NCBI RefSeq assembly: GCF_014205215.1 | Contig: NZ_JACHNC010000001.1 | Location: 2,485,001-2,549,000, forward strand | Reading direction: 5' to 3' | DNA length: 64,000 bases | DNA from: Actinoplanes lobatus | Lineage (GTDB): Bacteria > Actinomycetota > Actinomycetes > Mycobacteriales > Micromonosporaceae | Part shown: one piece after another, positions 54,771-64,000 of the stretch | How the letters are laid out: every line of letters begins with the position of its first letter | Numbering within the stretch: position 1 is the first letter of the stretch | The notes under the pieces: model-generated | Told to the model about the DNA's origin: nothing | What the model saw: only the letters and a program-made list of their open reading frames with translations | The model's database searches: none | Made by a program: the position numbers and the translations under genes

Positions 54771-55506
54771 TCGAGGTGTCCACCGGGGAGCAGATCGCCT
54801 TCTGGATCCTCGGCCCGCTCGCGGTGACCGGCGCGCTCGGCATGGTGCTGGCCCGCAACGCGGTGCACTCCGCGCTCTGGCTGGTCGTCACGATGCTGAA
54901 CCTCGGGTTCTTCTACGTGATCAACTCGGCGTCGTTCCTGGGCTTCGTCCAGATCATCGTCTACACCGGCGCGATCATGATGCTGTTCCTGTTCGTGCTG
55001 ATGCTGGTCGGCCGGGACGCGTCGGACTCGCTGATCGAGACGCTGCGCGGCCAGCGGGTCGCCGCGATCGTGCTGGGTGTCGGCTTCGCCGCCCTGATCG
55101 GCACCGGTCTGGCCCGCTCGCTCGGCGACACCGCGTCAGTCGGCCTGGACGCGGCCAACAAGAACGGCAACGTCGAGGGCCTCGCCTCGCTGCTCTTCAC
55201 CAAGTACGTCTTCGCCTTCGAGGTCACCTCGGCGCTGCTGATCACGGCCGCGGTCGGCGCCATGGTCCTGGCGCACATCGAGAAGGCCAAGGAGGACAAG
55301 CGGGACCAGGTGACGCTCATGAAGGAGCGGTTCCTTCCGGGCAACTACCCGGGTCCGAAGGCCGGTCCCGGCGTCTACGCGAACACCATGTCGGTGGCCG
55401 CGCCGGGCCGTCTGCCGGACGGCAACGGAGCCGAGCGGAGCATCTCGCCGATCCTCCCGATCCGCGAGTTGACCCCGTCCGAGGTCGCGCCGAAGGGAAC
55501 CGAGAA

Positions 55507-55510
<4 letters not shown>
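54767..55510 (+). CDS. nuoJ: NADH-quinone oxidoreductase subunit J
   Basis: The 247-residue membrane subunit has five helices, including the conserved helix 3 segment [20 protein letters not shown] that carries the pi-bulge needed for coupling. The last ~55 residues are hydrophilic, a common actinobacterial extension. Both ends overlap neighbours by four bases. Confidence 0.95.
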
Positions 55511-55806
<296 letters not shown>

Positions 55807-55817
55807 AGGGGCCTGAC

Positions 55818-57740
55818 GTGGAAATCAGTTACGCCCCGGCTACGGGAGTGCTGAGCAACATCTGGTTGCTCGTGGCGATCCCGCTGGCCAGCGCGGCGAT
55901 CCTGCTGCTGCTCGGCAAGCGTGCCGACAGGTGGGGGCACTGGCTCGGTGTCGCCTCGGTCGCCGCCTCGTTCGTACTCGGGCTGATCTTCTTTTTGAAT
56001 CTCTCCGGCCTCGACCCGGAACACCGCTCGGCTGAGCTGAGCCTCTGGGACTTCATCGTGGTCGGCAAGCTGAACGTCGACTTCGGCCTGCTCTTCGATC
56101 CGCTGGCCGGCGTCTTCGTCCTGCTGATCACCGGTGTCGGCTCGCTGATCCACCTGTACGCGGTCGGGTACATGGAGCACGACCCGGGCCGCCGGAAGTT
56201 CTTCGCCTACTTCAACCTCTTCGTCTCGGCGATGTTGCTGCTGGTCCTGGGCAACAACTACGTGATGCTGTACTTCGGCTGGGAGGGCGTCGGCCTGGCG
56301 TCCTACCTGCTGATCTCGTTCTGGTACACCCGGCCGTCGGCGGCCACCGCCGGCAAGAAGGCGTTCCTGATGAACCGGGTCGGCGACGCCGGCCTGGCGA
56401 TCGGCATCTTCCTGATGTTCACCGAGCTGGGCAGCACCCAGTACGAGGACGTCTTCAACGGTGTCGACTCGCTGGCCGCCGGAACCATCCTGGTGATGGG
56501 AATCCTGCTGCTGCTCGGCGCCTGCGGCAAGTCCGGCCAGTTCCCGTTGCAGGCCTGGCTCCCGGACGCGATGGAGGGCCCGACCCCGGTCTCCGCGCTC
56601 ATCCACGCGGCGACCATGGTCACCGCCGGCGTCTACCTGATCGCCCGGTCCAACCCGATCTTCTCGGCGAACACCACGCTCCAGTTGGTCGTGGTGAGCG
56701 TCGGCGCGCTGACCCTGCTGATCGGCTGTGTCATCGGCGCGGCCAAGGACGACATCAAGCGCGTCCTGGCCTGGTCGACGGTCAGCCAGATCGGCTACAT
56801 GTTCCTCGGCGTCGGGCTCGGCGGCGGTGCGTACGCGCTGGCCATCGTGCACCTGCTGGCGCACGGCTTCTTCAAGGCCAACATGTTCCTCGGCGCCGGC
56901 TCGGTCATGCACGGGATGCACGACCAGGTCGACATCCGGCGGTTCGGTGGCCTGTCGAAGCACATGAAGATCACCTGGCTGACCTTCGGCACCGGCTGGC
57001 TCGCGATCATCGGCATCCCGCCGCTGTCCGGCTACTTCTCCAAGGAGCCGATCATCGCGGCCGCCTTCGAGCGCGAGGTCGTCTGGGAGGCCTGGGTCTT
57101 CGGGATGGCCGCGCTGATCGGCGCCGGCCTGACCGCGTTCTACATGACCCGGCTCTTCGTGCTGACCTTCCACGGCCCGGCCCGCTGGACCGAGGACAAC
57201 CAGCACCCGCACGAGTCGCCGGCGATCATGACGATCCCGCTGATCCTGCTGGCGATCGGCTCGGTCGGCGCCGGTTTCCTGATGAGCACCAGCGTGCCGG
57301 ACTGGCTGACCCCGGTCTTCGGCGAGCACGGTGAGGAGGCGCACGGCGTCCTCTCGCACAACGTGATCACCGCACTGTCGCTGGTCGTCACGATCATCGG
57401 GGCGGGCCTGGCCTGGGCGCTCTTCCGCCGGGGCACGGCCCTCGAACCGCAGCCGGCCGGGGTCCTGGTCACCGCGGCGCGGCGCAACCTCTACACGGAC
57501 GCGTTCAACGAGGCGGTCTTCGAGCGGCCCGGCATCTACCTCACCCGGGCGCTCGTCTACCTCGACGGCAAGGGCATCGACGGCCTGGTCAACGGCCTTG
57601 CGGCCGCGGTCGGCGGTGGGTCCGGCAGGCTGCGCCGGCTCCAGACCGGATTCGTTCGTTCGTACGCGCTGTCCATGCTCACCGGCGCCATGCTGGTGGT
57701 CGGCGCCTTCCTCGCGATCCAGCTGGGGTGGTTGGCGTGA
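55818..57740 (+). CDS. nuoL: NADH-quinone oxidoreductase subunit L
   Basis: The GTG at 55818 has AAGGGG eight bases upstream and gives 640 residues. It is an antiporter-like proton pump subunit with about 15-16 helices; GWEGVGLASYLLISFWYTRP and LPDAMEGPTPVSALIHAATM are diagnostic, with the key Lys and Glu residues present. The C-terminal lateral helix, which runs along the membrane arm, is represented by the long final segment. It ends in a four-base overlap with nuoM. Confidence 0.95.
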   Translation: MEISYAPATGVLSNIWLLVAIPLASAAILLLLGKRADRWGHWLGVASVAASFVLGLIFFLNLSGLDPEHRSAELSLWDFIVVGKLNVDFGLLFDPLAGVFVLLITGVGSLIHLYAVGYMEHDPGRRKFFAYFNLFVSAMLLLVLGNNYVMLYFGWEGVGLASYLLISFWYTRPSAATAGKKAFLMNRVGDAGLAIGIFLMFTELGSTQYEDVFNGVDSLAAGTILVMGILLLLGACGKSGQFPLQAWLPDAMEGPTPVSALIHAATMVTAGVYLIARSNPIFSANTTLQLVVVSVGALTLLIGCVIGAAKDDIKRVLAWSTVSQIGYMFLGVGLGGGAYALAIVHLLAHGFFKANMFLGAGSVMHGMHDQVDIRRFGGLSKHMKITWLTFGTGWLAIIGIPPLSGYFSKEPIIAAAFEREVVWEAWVFGMAALIGAGLTAFYMTRLFVLTFHGPARWTEDNQHPHESPAIMTIPLILLAIGSVGAGFLMSTSVPDWLTPVFGEHGEEAHGVLSHNVITALSLVVTIIGAGLAWALFRRGTALEPQPAGVLVTAARRNLYTDAFNEAVFERPGIYLTRALVYLDGKGIDGLVNGLAAAVGGGSGRLRRLQTGFVRSYALSMLTGAMLVVGAFLAIQLGWLA

Positions 57741-59275
57741 AAGACTTTCCGTTCCTGTCCATCCTCACGGCCCTGCCCCTGGTGGGGGCCGTGGTGGTGG
57801 CCTTCATTCCGCGTACGAAAGCGGAGCTCGCCAAGATCGTGGCGCTGGGCTGGTCGCTGGCCGTCCTGGTGCTGAGCGCCGTCATGTGGGCCGCGTTCAC
57901 CATCGACGGCGACCGGTTCCAGTTCCGTGAGTCGTACGCCTGGATCCCGTCCTGGGACGCCCGGCTCACCTTCGCGGCCGACGGCATCGCGCTCGTCATG
58001 CTGGTGCTGATCGCGATCCTGTTCCCGGTCGTCATCCTGGCGAGCTGGCACGACGTCGACCAGAGCACCCGGTCGGCGCCGGCCTACTTTGCGCTGCTGC
58101 TGGCCTTCGAGTTCACGATGATCGGGGTGTTCGCCGCGGCGGACGTGTTCCTGTTCTACGTGTTCTTCGAGATCATGCTGATTCCGATGTACTTCATCAT
58201 CGGCTCGTTCGGCAGTGGCCAGAAGCAGTACGCGGCCGTCAAGTTCTTCCTCTACAGCCTGGTCGGCGGCCTCTTCATGCTGGCCTCGGTGATCGGGCTG
58301 TGGGCGCTCGGCGGGCACACGTTCGACTTCGCCGAACTGGTGAAGGGCACCGCCCAGATCGACCAGAACACCGCGCGCTGGCTGTTCCTCGGCTTCTTCG
58401 TGGCGTTCGCGATCAAGGCGCCGTTCTTCCCGTTCCACACCTGGCTGCCGGACTCCGGTGGGGCCGCCCCGGCCGGCGCCGCGGCGCTGCTGGTCGGTGT
58501 GATGGACAAGGTCGGCACGTTCGGCATCCTGCGCTACTGCCTCTCGCTCTTCCCGGAGGCGTCGCGCTGGTTCGCACCGGCCGCCATGGTTCTCGCGGTG
58601 ATCGGCATCATCTACGCGGCGCTGCTCGCGGTCGGGCAGAACGACCTCAAGCGGCTCGTGTCGTACACGTCGATCGCCCACTTCGGCTTCATCGGCATCG
58701 GCATCTTCGCCTTCACCACGCAGGCCGGGACCGGCGCGGTGCTCTACATGGTCAACCACGGTCTGGCCACCGGCCTGCTGTTCATCGTGGTCGGCATGTT
58801 CGTGGCCCGGCGCGGCTCGGCGCTGGTCAGCGACTTCGGTGGGGCCGGGAAGCTGACGCCGGTGCTGGCCGGGGTGCTGCTCTTCGCCGGTCTGGCGTCG
58901 CTGGCGCTGCCCGGCACGGCCCCGTTCGTCAGCGAGTTCCTGGTGCTGATCGGCACGTTCAGCACCCACAAGGAGTACGCCGTGGTGGCGACTCTCGGGA
59001 TCGTGCTGGCCGCGGCGTACGTGTTGTGGATGATCCAGCGGACCACCCAGGGCACGCTCAACCCGGCGCTCACCGAGGTGCCGGCCATGTCGAAGGACAT
59101 CACCCTGCGGGAGAAGGCGGTCGTGGCGCCGCTGATCCTGCTCCTGCTGGTGCTCGGCTTCTACCCGAAGCCGGTCACCGACGTGATCAATCCCGCGGTG
59201 CAGGCGACGATGCAGGACGTCGGCGCGAATGACCCGGTCCCCGCGGTGGAGGCCGGCGGAAAGGTGGGCGGCTGA
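57737..59275 (+). CDS. nuoM: NADH-quinone oxidoreductase subunit M
   Basis: The GTG at 57737 overlaps the nuoL stop; 512 residues. It is the second antiporter-like pump subunit with about 14 helices: FYVFFEIMLIPMYFIIGSFG contains the key Glu and PFHTWLPDSGGAAPAGAA the conserved loop. DLKRLVSYTSIAHFGFIGIG is also typical. An upstream ATG at 57728 lies in nuoL and is less likely. nuoN starts two bases after its stop. Confidence 0.95.
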   Translation: MKDFPFLSILTALPLVGAVVVAFIPRTKAELAKIVALGWSLAVLVLSAVMWAAFTIDGDRFQFRESYAWIPSWDARLTFAADGIALVMLVLIAILFPVVILASWHDVDQSTRSAPAYFALLLAFEFTMIGVFAAADVFLFYVFFEIMLIPMYFIIGSFGSGQKQYAAVKFFLYSLVGGLFMLASVIGLWALGGHTFDFAELVKGTAQIDQNTARWLFLGFFVAFAIKAPFFPFHTWLPDSGGAAPAGAAALLVGVMDKVGTFGILRYCLSLFPEASRWFAPAAMVLAVIGIIYAALLAVGQNDLKRLVSYTSIAHFGFIGIGIFAFTTQAGTGAVLYMVNHGLATGLLFIVVGMFVARRGSALVSDFGGAGKLTPVLAGVLLFAGLASLALPGTAPFVSEFLVLIGTFSTHKEYAVVATLGIVLAAAYVLWMIQRTTQGTLNPALTEVPAMSKDITLREKAVVAPLILLLLVLGFYPKPVTDVINPAVQATMQDVGANDPVPAVEAGGKVGG

Positions 59276-59277
59276 CC

Positions 59278-60810
59278 ATGGAATCCCTACAACTGCCCCC
59301 GATCGACTACGGGGCACTGCTGCCCATGCTGATCCTCTTCGGGGCTGCCTGTCTCGGCGTCGTCGCCGAGGTGGTGATCCCGCAGCGGGCGCGCAACGCC
59401 GTACAGCTGGGTCTGGCTCTTGTCGCCGTGGTCGCGGCCCTGGCCGCCGTGATCTGGCAGCGCGGCACCCGGACCGTCACCATCGGCGGCGCGGTCGCCG
59501 TGGACGGGCCGACCCTGTTCCTCCAGGGCTCGATCCTGGTGCTCGGTGGGGTGTCGCTGATGCTGATCGGTGAGCGCTCGATCGAGAAGGGCGGGGCGTT
59601 CGTCTCGCAGGCCGCGGTCACCGTCGGCTCGCAGAAGGACCTCCAGCAGGCCGGTGGCCGCCCCGGCGCCACCGAGGTGTACCCGCTCACCGTCTTCGCG
59701 CTCGGCGGCATGCTCCTGTTCGTCGCGGCGAACGACCTGCTCACCATGTTCGTGGCGCTGGAGGTCTTCTCTCTTCCGCTCTACCTGCTGTGCGCGCTCG
59801 CCCGGCGGCGGCGCCTGCTCAGCCAGGAGGCGGCGCTCAAGTACTTCCTGCTCGGCTCCTACGCCTCGGCGTTTTTCCTGTTCGGCGTGGCCTTCGTCTA
59901 CGGCTACGCGGGCGGGATCCAGCTCGCGGTGGTGCACGAGGCGGTCGCCAACCCGCAGCGCAGCGAGGTGCTGCTCTACGTGGGCCTGGCGATGGTCGCG
60001 ATCGGCCTGCTCTTCAAGGCGGCGCTGGCCCCGTTCCACGTCTGGACGCCGGACGTCTACCAGGGCGCGCCCACGCCGATCACCGCGTTCATGGCGGCCT
60101 GCACCAAGGTCGCCGCGTTCGGGGCCCTGCTGCGGATCCTCTACGTGGCGTTCGAGGGGGTGCGCTGGAGCTTCCAGCCGATCCTCGGGACGATCGCGGT
60201 GCTCACCATGTTCATCGGCGCGATCCTGGCGGTCACCCAGACCGACCTCAAGCGCCTGCTGGCCTACTCGTCGATCGCGAACGCCGGCTACCTGCTGGTG
60301 GGTGTGCTCGCGCTCAACGACGAGGGCCTCAGCGGCACGATGTTCTACCTGGTGGCGTACGGCTTCTCGGTGCTCGCGGCGTTCGCGATCATCAGCCTGG
60401 TGCGCGACGCGGACGGCGAGGCCACCCACCTGTCCCGGTGGGCCGGCATCGGCCGGAAGAGCCCGCTGCTGGCCGGTGTCTTCACCTTCATCCTGCTCAC
60501 CTTCGCGGGCATCCCGCTGACCAGCGGCTTCACCAGCAAGTTCGCGGTCTTCGGGGCGGCCGTCGAGGGTGGGCAGACCTGGCTCGTCATCTTCGGCGTG
60601 ATCACCAGCATGCTGCTGGCCTTCCCGTACCTGCGGGTGGTCGTGCTGATGTGGCTGTCCGAGCCGGGCGAGTCGGCACCGACCGTGTCGATCCCGGGCT
60701 TCCTCACCTCGGCGGTGCTGGGGATCGGCGTGATCGTGACGCTGGCGCTGGGTGTGGTGCCCGCGCCGCTGATCGATCTCACCCGGGAAGCGTCCGAGTT
60801 CGTGCGCTGA
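59278..60810 (+). CDS. nuoN: NADH-quinone oxidoreductase subunit N
   Basis: The 510-residue third pump subunit has about 14 helices, with FVALEVFSLPLYLLCALARR holding the key Glu, PFHVWTPDVYQGAPTPITAF and TDLKRLLAYSSIANAGYLLV. A ~40-residue charged insert after helix 3 (SIEKGGAFVSQAAVTVGSQK) is found in actinobacteria. It is the last gene of the operon; a terminator follows 14 bases after the stop. Confidence 0.95.
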   Translation: MESLQLPPIDYGALLPMLILFGAACLGVVAEVVIPQRARNAVQLGLALVAVVAALAAVIWQRGTRTVTIGGAVAVDGPTLFLQGSILVLGGVSLMLIGERSIEKGGAFVSQAAVTVGSQKDLQQAGGRPGATEVYPLTVFALGGMLLFVAANDLLTMFVALEVFSLPLYLLCALARRRRLLSQEAALKYFLLGSYASAFFLFGVAFVYGYAGGIQLAVVHEAVANPQRSEVLLYVGLAMVAIGLLFKAALAPFHVWTPDVYQGAPTPITAFMAACTKVAAFGALLRILYVAFEGVRWSFQPILGTIAVLTMFIGAILAVTQTDLKRLLAYSSIANAGYLLVGVLALNDEGLSGTMFYLVAYGFSVLAAFAIISLVRDADGEATHLSRWAGIGRKSPLLAGVFTFILLTFAGIPLTSGFTSKFAVFGAAVEGGQTWLVIFGVITSMLLAFPYLRVVVLMWLSEPGESAPTVSIPGFLTSAVLGIGVIVTLALGVVPAPLIDLTREASEFVR

Positions 60811-60823
60811 AAATGATCAGTAC

Positions 60824-60856
60824 GCGAGAGCCCCGGCCGGTGGTCGGGGCTCTCGC
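60824..60856 (+). terminator. Terminator of the nuo operon
   Basis: A perfect 12-bp stem, GCGAGAGCCCCG with CGGGGCTCTCGC around a nine-base loop, starts 14 bases after nuoN and is followed by CCTTTCT. It is a good intrinsic terminator. Confidence 0.85.
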
Positions 60857-61121
60857 CCTTTCTCCGGACCCACGGCGAGCGGTCTGAAAGATCCAGGACC
60901 GATTCTGGTACGGGGGGAGCTGCCACCTCCCGGATGGGATCCACACGCGGCCCACCGGCGACCTGGGCCCTCGGGAAGTGGCTCCTGGGGCGTCGTGACC
61001 GACTTCTATCGCCTGTCTACCGGGGGCGCCGTGTCGTCCGTACCCGTGCTGTCGGATTTTTGATCTTGTCGCGTGCCACCCTGGGACAGAAACCGGATGG
61101 ACGGTATGGCATCGTGAAAGC
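60857..61121 (+). other. Spacer upstream of the polyprenyl synthase
   Basis: Together with the nuo terminator this makes a 311-base gene-free stretch. It should hold the promoter of the synthase; a TTTTTGATCTTGTCG stretch near 61060-61074 may contribute a -35 element. I see no operator or RNA structure of note. Confidence 0.5.
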
Positions 61122-62153
61122 GTGGTGAGCACCGGTGATCCGACCCCGCGCGAAATGGCGCTGTCATCGCTGGGCCTCGACGTCGATCCCGCGATGGACG
61201 AGTCGGTGTCGGCGACTTTGGCCGCTGTGGAGGAAGCGCTACGGGTCCACGTGACCAGCGCCGATCCGTTGGTGGCCGAGGCGGCCCGGCATCTGGCCGA
61301 TGCCGGCGGCAAGCGGTTCCGGCCGCTGCTGGTCGCGTTGGGAGCACAGTTCGGCGACCCGGCGTCGCCCGAGGTCGTGGACGCGGCCAACGTGGTGGAG
61401 CTGACGCACCTCGCGACGCTGTACCACGACGACGTGATGGACGAGGCGGCCGTGCGCCGCGGTGCGTCCAGCGCGAACGCGCGCTGGGGCAACTCGGTGG
61501 CGATCCTGGTCGGCGACTACCTCTTCGCCCAGGCCGCGGATCTGGCGGCCAGCCTCGGCACCGAGGCGGTGCATCTACAGGCGCAGACGTTCGCCCGCCT
61601 GGTGCACGGGCAGATCGCCGAGACGGTGGGGCCACGCGGCACCGACCCGATCGAGCACCACCTGTTCGTCATCACCGAGAAGACGGCGTCCCTGATCGCC
61701 ACGGCGGCCCGTTTCGGCGGGCTGTTCTCCGGCGCGCGGCCGGAGCATGTGGAGGCCCTCGCCGGGTACGGGCACGCCATCGGGATCGCGTTCCAGCTCT
61801 CCGACGACCTGCTGGACATCGCCAGCGAGTCCGTCCAGTCCGGTAAGACGCCCGGCACCGACCTGCGCGAGGGCATCCCGACCCTCCCGGTGCTGTACGC
61901 ACTGGCCGGTGACGACACCGACGCGTCGGCGGTCCGGCTGCGCGAACTGCTGGCGGCCGGCCCGATCACCGACGACACGCTGCATGCCGAGGCGCTGGCC
62001 CTGCTGCGGGAGTCGGCGGCGCTGAAGCGGGCGCGGGAGACGGTCCGCAGCTACGCCGAGGAGGCCCGGACCCAGCTCGCTCCGCTGCCCGACGGGGCGC
62101 CGAAGCGGGCCATGGAGTCGCTCTGCGACTTCATCGCCGACCGTACCGGCTGA
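61122..62153 (+). CDS. Long-chain trans-polyprenyl diphosphate synthase (GrcC-like)
   Basis: The 343-residue product has both Asp-rich motifs of the family: DDVMDEAAVRR near residues 107-111 and the second, DDLLD in FQLSDDLLDIASES. GGKRFRPLLVALGAQFG is also typical. It condenses isopentenyl units into a long all-trans chain, probably the menaquinone side chain, since it follows complex I and the menaquinone genes as grcC1 does in mycobacteria. The residue five before the first motif suggests no short-chain block, but chain length cannot be fixed. The start may be GTG 61122 or 61125. Confidence 0.9.
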   Translation: MVSTGDPTPREMALSSLGLDVDPAMDESVSATLAAVEEALRVHVTSADPLVAEAARHLADAGGKRFRPLLVALGAQFGDPASPEVVDAANVVELTHLATLYHDDVMDEAAVRRGASSANARWGNSVAILVGDYLFAQAADLAASLGTEAVHLQAQTFARLVHGQIAETVGPRGTDPIEHHLFVITEKTASLIATAARFGGLFSGARPEHVEALAGYGHAIGIAFQLSDDLLDIASESVQSGKTPGTDLREGIPTLPVLYALAGDDTDASAVRLRELLAAGPITDDTLHAEALALLRESAALKRARETVRSYAEEARTQLAPLPDGAPKRAMESLCDFIADRTG

Positions 62154-62181
62154 TCTACATATTTCGCTGTTTTCGCCTCCT

Positions 62182-62215
62182 AGCCGGCGCCGCTTCGTTG
62201 CGGCGTCGGCTTTTT
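62182..62215 (+). terminator. Terminator after the polyprenyl synthase
   Basis: A 12-bp stem, AGCCGGCGCCGC with GCGGCGTCGGCT (one G-U wobble) around TTCGTT, is followed by TTTTTG. This is the clearest intrinsic terminator in the window. Confidence 0.92.
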
Positions 62216-62370
62216 GCTGGTGGAAGCGGTTCGACGGGACGAGCTATCCGGATGCGGACAGTTCCATTGATCGCACCCACTGTGAAGATCGATCGTGATC
62301 CACACGCATTTGGCATTCCGTAGAAGCACGATTCTTCATATGGTGTAAGTCCCTGGTTTCGGAGGTAGCT

Positions 62371-63165
62371 GTGCGTGACCCCCTAGCGGAGCCGTCAGAT
62401 CTCATCCGGAGCGTTTCGCGTGCCCTGCGCGTGCTGGAGTCGGTGGGACGAGCTCCACGAGGGCTGACCGTGAAACAGATAGCCCGCAGGTGCGAGCTGA
62501 CCGTCGCGACGACGTACCACCTCGTGCGGACACTGGCCTACGAGGGCTACGTGATCCGGCGCGAGGACGGCACCTACATCGTCGGTCTCGAGATCGCTGA
62601 TCGATATCGGGAGCTGGTCTCCGCCTTCCGTGGGCCGCCCGCCGTCGGTGAGGCGCTGCGGCGCGCGGCCGTCGACAGTGGATACAGCCATTATCTCGGG
62701 CGATTCGTGGGCGGGCGGATAGCCGTCACGGCGTCGGCCGAGGGCGCCCGGTCCCCGTTCATGGACGACGTGGCCCCCGGCTTCGACGAGGGCGGCCATG
62801 CCACCGCGCTCGGCAAGGCCCTCCTCGCCACGCTCACCCCCGACCAGCGGTCGCGATATCTGCGCGACTACGGGATGCGCGCCTTCACCCCGGCGACCCT
62901 CACCACACCCGAGGCGCTGGAAGCCGACCTGGCCGCCGGCGAACGGCGCGGCATGCAGATCGAGATGGGTCAGTTCCGGCAGGGCCTGGCATCCGCCGCC
63001 GTCGTCGTCGTGGCCGACCGCGACATGGAACGCCGCCTCGTCCTCGCCTGCTCCATGCCCGCCGCCGAGATGCTGACCTCGGCACGCGTGGTGCGGGCCA
63101 AGCTCACCGCCGCCGCCCGCAACGTGGCCGAAGCCCTGTCCGGAGGGGAGTCCGCAACCGCCTGA
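62371..63165 (+). CDS. IclR-family transcriptional regulator
   Basis: The 264-residue product has an N-terminal winged helix (SRALRVLESVGRAPRGLTVK, then CELTVATTYHLVRTLAYEGY) and a C-terminal IclR effector domain from about residue 90, including ATALGKALLATLTPDQRSRY and SMPAAEMLTSARVV at the end. GGAGGT precedes the GTG. IclR proteins control catabolic genes or development. No obvious target lies next to it; the gene downstream encodes an anti-sigma-like protein. Confidence 0.9.
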   Translation: MRDPLAEPSDLIRSVSRALRVLESVGRAPRGLTVKQIARRCELTVATTYHLVRTLAYEGYVIRREDGTYIVGLEIADRYRELVSAFRGPPAVGEALRRAAVDSGYSHYLGRFVGGRIAVTASAEGARSPFMDDVAPGFDEGGHATALGKALLATLTPDQRSRYLRDYGMRAFTPATLTTPEALEADLAAGERRGMQIEMGQFRQGLASAAVVVVADRDMERRLVLACSMPAAEMLTSARVVRAKLTAAARNVAEALSGGESATA

Positions 63166-63292
63166 ACGAGCGATAGCTCTCCGAATTCGGGCCGCCACGG
63201 CTTGAGGTGGGGGTTTAAGGCTGCGTTGAACCTTCGCGCCCGAAACCGCGTACCACAAACCGGGAACAGTGACCCGGCGGGAGGCGGTACGG

Positions 63293-63949
63293 ATGCGATG
63301 CGAGGACGGGCACGACGACGCCGCCTATGTCCTCGGTGCGCTGTCGCCGATTGAACGGGCCGCATATGAGCGCCACCTGGCGACATGCTCGTTCTGCCGG
63401 GAAGCGGTGGCCGATCTCGCCCAGGTGCCGGACATGCTCGACCGGCTCGACGCGGAGGACTTCGCGCGCCTCCTCGACCCCGGTCTGTCGATGCCCTCCC
63501 GCCCGGCGGCACCCCGGGTGCGGGCACTTCCCCGCCGACTTCTCAGCACCGCGGTCGCGCTGGTTCTGGTGCTGATGATCGGCGGAGGGCTGGCGTTCTG
63601 GGGACTGCGGGACTCGCCCGGCGACACACCACCACCAGGGCCGGCCATCGCCATGACGCCCGTCGACGACGTCACGCCGATCACCGCCACCGTCCGGATC
63701 ACCAGCACGCCCAGTGGGAGCCGGGTGGAGATGGAGTGCTCCTACAGCAAGACGGCCAAGCCCTATACGTTCCGGCTCATCGCGTACGGGCCGGACGAAC
63801 AGACCGAGCAGCTCGGGTCGTGGCTGGCGCAGCCGGGGGCGGAGTTCTCGATGCCGGCGGCCACGCACTTCGCCCAGGGGAGCCTGTCACGGCTGGAACT
63901 GGTCCGGTACGACGGCAAGGTGATGCTGGCGTACGAGCCGCCTCGGTGA
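63293..63949 (+). CDS. Zinc-finger anti-sigma factor-like membrane protein
   Basis: The ATG at 63293, with GGAGG eight bases before it, gives 218 residues; a GTG at 63269 is possible. Residues 1-50 hold a zf-HC2/ZAS motif, HDDAAYVLGALSPIERAAYE then HLATCSFC (HxxxCxxC), which binds a sigma factor. One membrane helix follows (LLSTAVALVLVLMIGGGLAF, about residues 82-101) and a ~110-residue outside domain. An ECF sigma gene is expected beside it but none lies upstream; it may be past the window end. The outside domain is not recognised. Confidence 0.85.
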   Translation: MRCEDGHDDAAYVLGALSPIERAAYERHLATCSFCREAVADLAQVPDMLDRLDAEDFARLLDPGLSMPSRPAAPRVRALPRRLLSTAVALVLVLMIGGGLAFWGLRDSPGDTPPPGPAIAMTPVDDVTPITATVRITSTPSGSRVEMECSYSKTAKPYTFRLIAYGPDEQTEQLGSWLAQPGAEFSMPAATHFAQGSLSRLELVRYDGKVMLAYEPPR

Positions 63950-63952
63950 TTC

Positions 63953-64000
63953 GCGGCCTTCCCCCTCGCGGCCTTCCTCCCCCTCGCGGTTTTCCCTCGC
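63953..64000 (+). repeat. Short tandem pyrimidine-rich repeat at window end
   Basis: TCGCGGCCTTCC-type units (CCCTCGCGGCCTTCC, CCCCTCGCGGTTTTCC, CCCTCGC) occur about three times in the last 48 bases and continue past the edge. The role is unknown. Confidence 0.5.

Overview
This is a high-GC actinobacterial chromosome segment, most likely from Micromonosporaceae and Actinoplanes-like. The clues are pervasive GC-rich third positions, many GTG/TTG starts, a futalosine-type menaquinone gene set in the order known from Streptomyces, a flagellar fliQ gene (this family makes motile spores) and an intergenic repeat family. The genus is an inference; the actinobacterial origin is secure.

The backbone is respiratory. 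From 958 to 5476 lie ubiD-type decarboxylase, mqnP prenyltransferase and ubiX, with an ECF sigma/anti-sigma pair wedged between mqnP and ubiX. MqnE follows at 15.3 kb, mqnA at 32.3 kb, mqnC at 41.1 kb, ubiE/menG at 42.6 kb, a MenJ-type menaquinone reductase at 43.8 kb, the complete 14-gene nuoA-N operon for complex I at 45.1-60.8 kb, and a long-chain polyprenyl diphosphate synthase at 61.1 kb. Together these make, prenylate, methylate and saturate menaquinone and feed electrons into it. MqnB and MqnD are not in the window. A near-consensus Rex box lies before menJ and a degenerate one before nuoA, suggesting NADH/NAD+ control.

Accessory genes sit between these blocks. At 5.5-15.1 kb are a BldC-like regulator, an Lrp/PLP-enzyme pair, a DEAD-box RNA helicase with a repetitive tail, a proline-rich membrane protein and an NlpC/P60 hydrolase. 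At 17.2-21.6 kb are a PadR regulator coupled to a signal-peptidase-like protein that lacks its catalytic residues, a cobalamin riboswitch with btuFCD, and a lone fliQ. At 21.6-31.0 kb are a subtilisin, an ABC-2 export operon with a tandem operator, a repeat protein, an LLM oxidoreductase and a HelD-family helicase. At 31.1-32.2 kb an ArsR regulator runs into a half-deleted MFS gene. At 34.8-41.0 kb are an aldo/keto reductase, a SWIM/SNF2 pair and a TetR/VOC divergent pair. IclR and anti-sigma genes close the window.

The most unusual feature is an 80-81 bp element present three times (19343, 32212, 52758). Each copy starts on the upstream gene's stop as ATGA and ends on the downstream gene's start as ATGA. 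Two copies carry an uninterrupted 26-codon mini-ORF and at least two carry the downstream ribosome binding site, so it looks like an insertion that preserves translational coupling. No rRNA, tRNA, CRISPR array, prophage or insertion sequence was seen.
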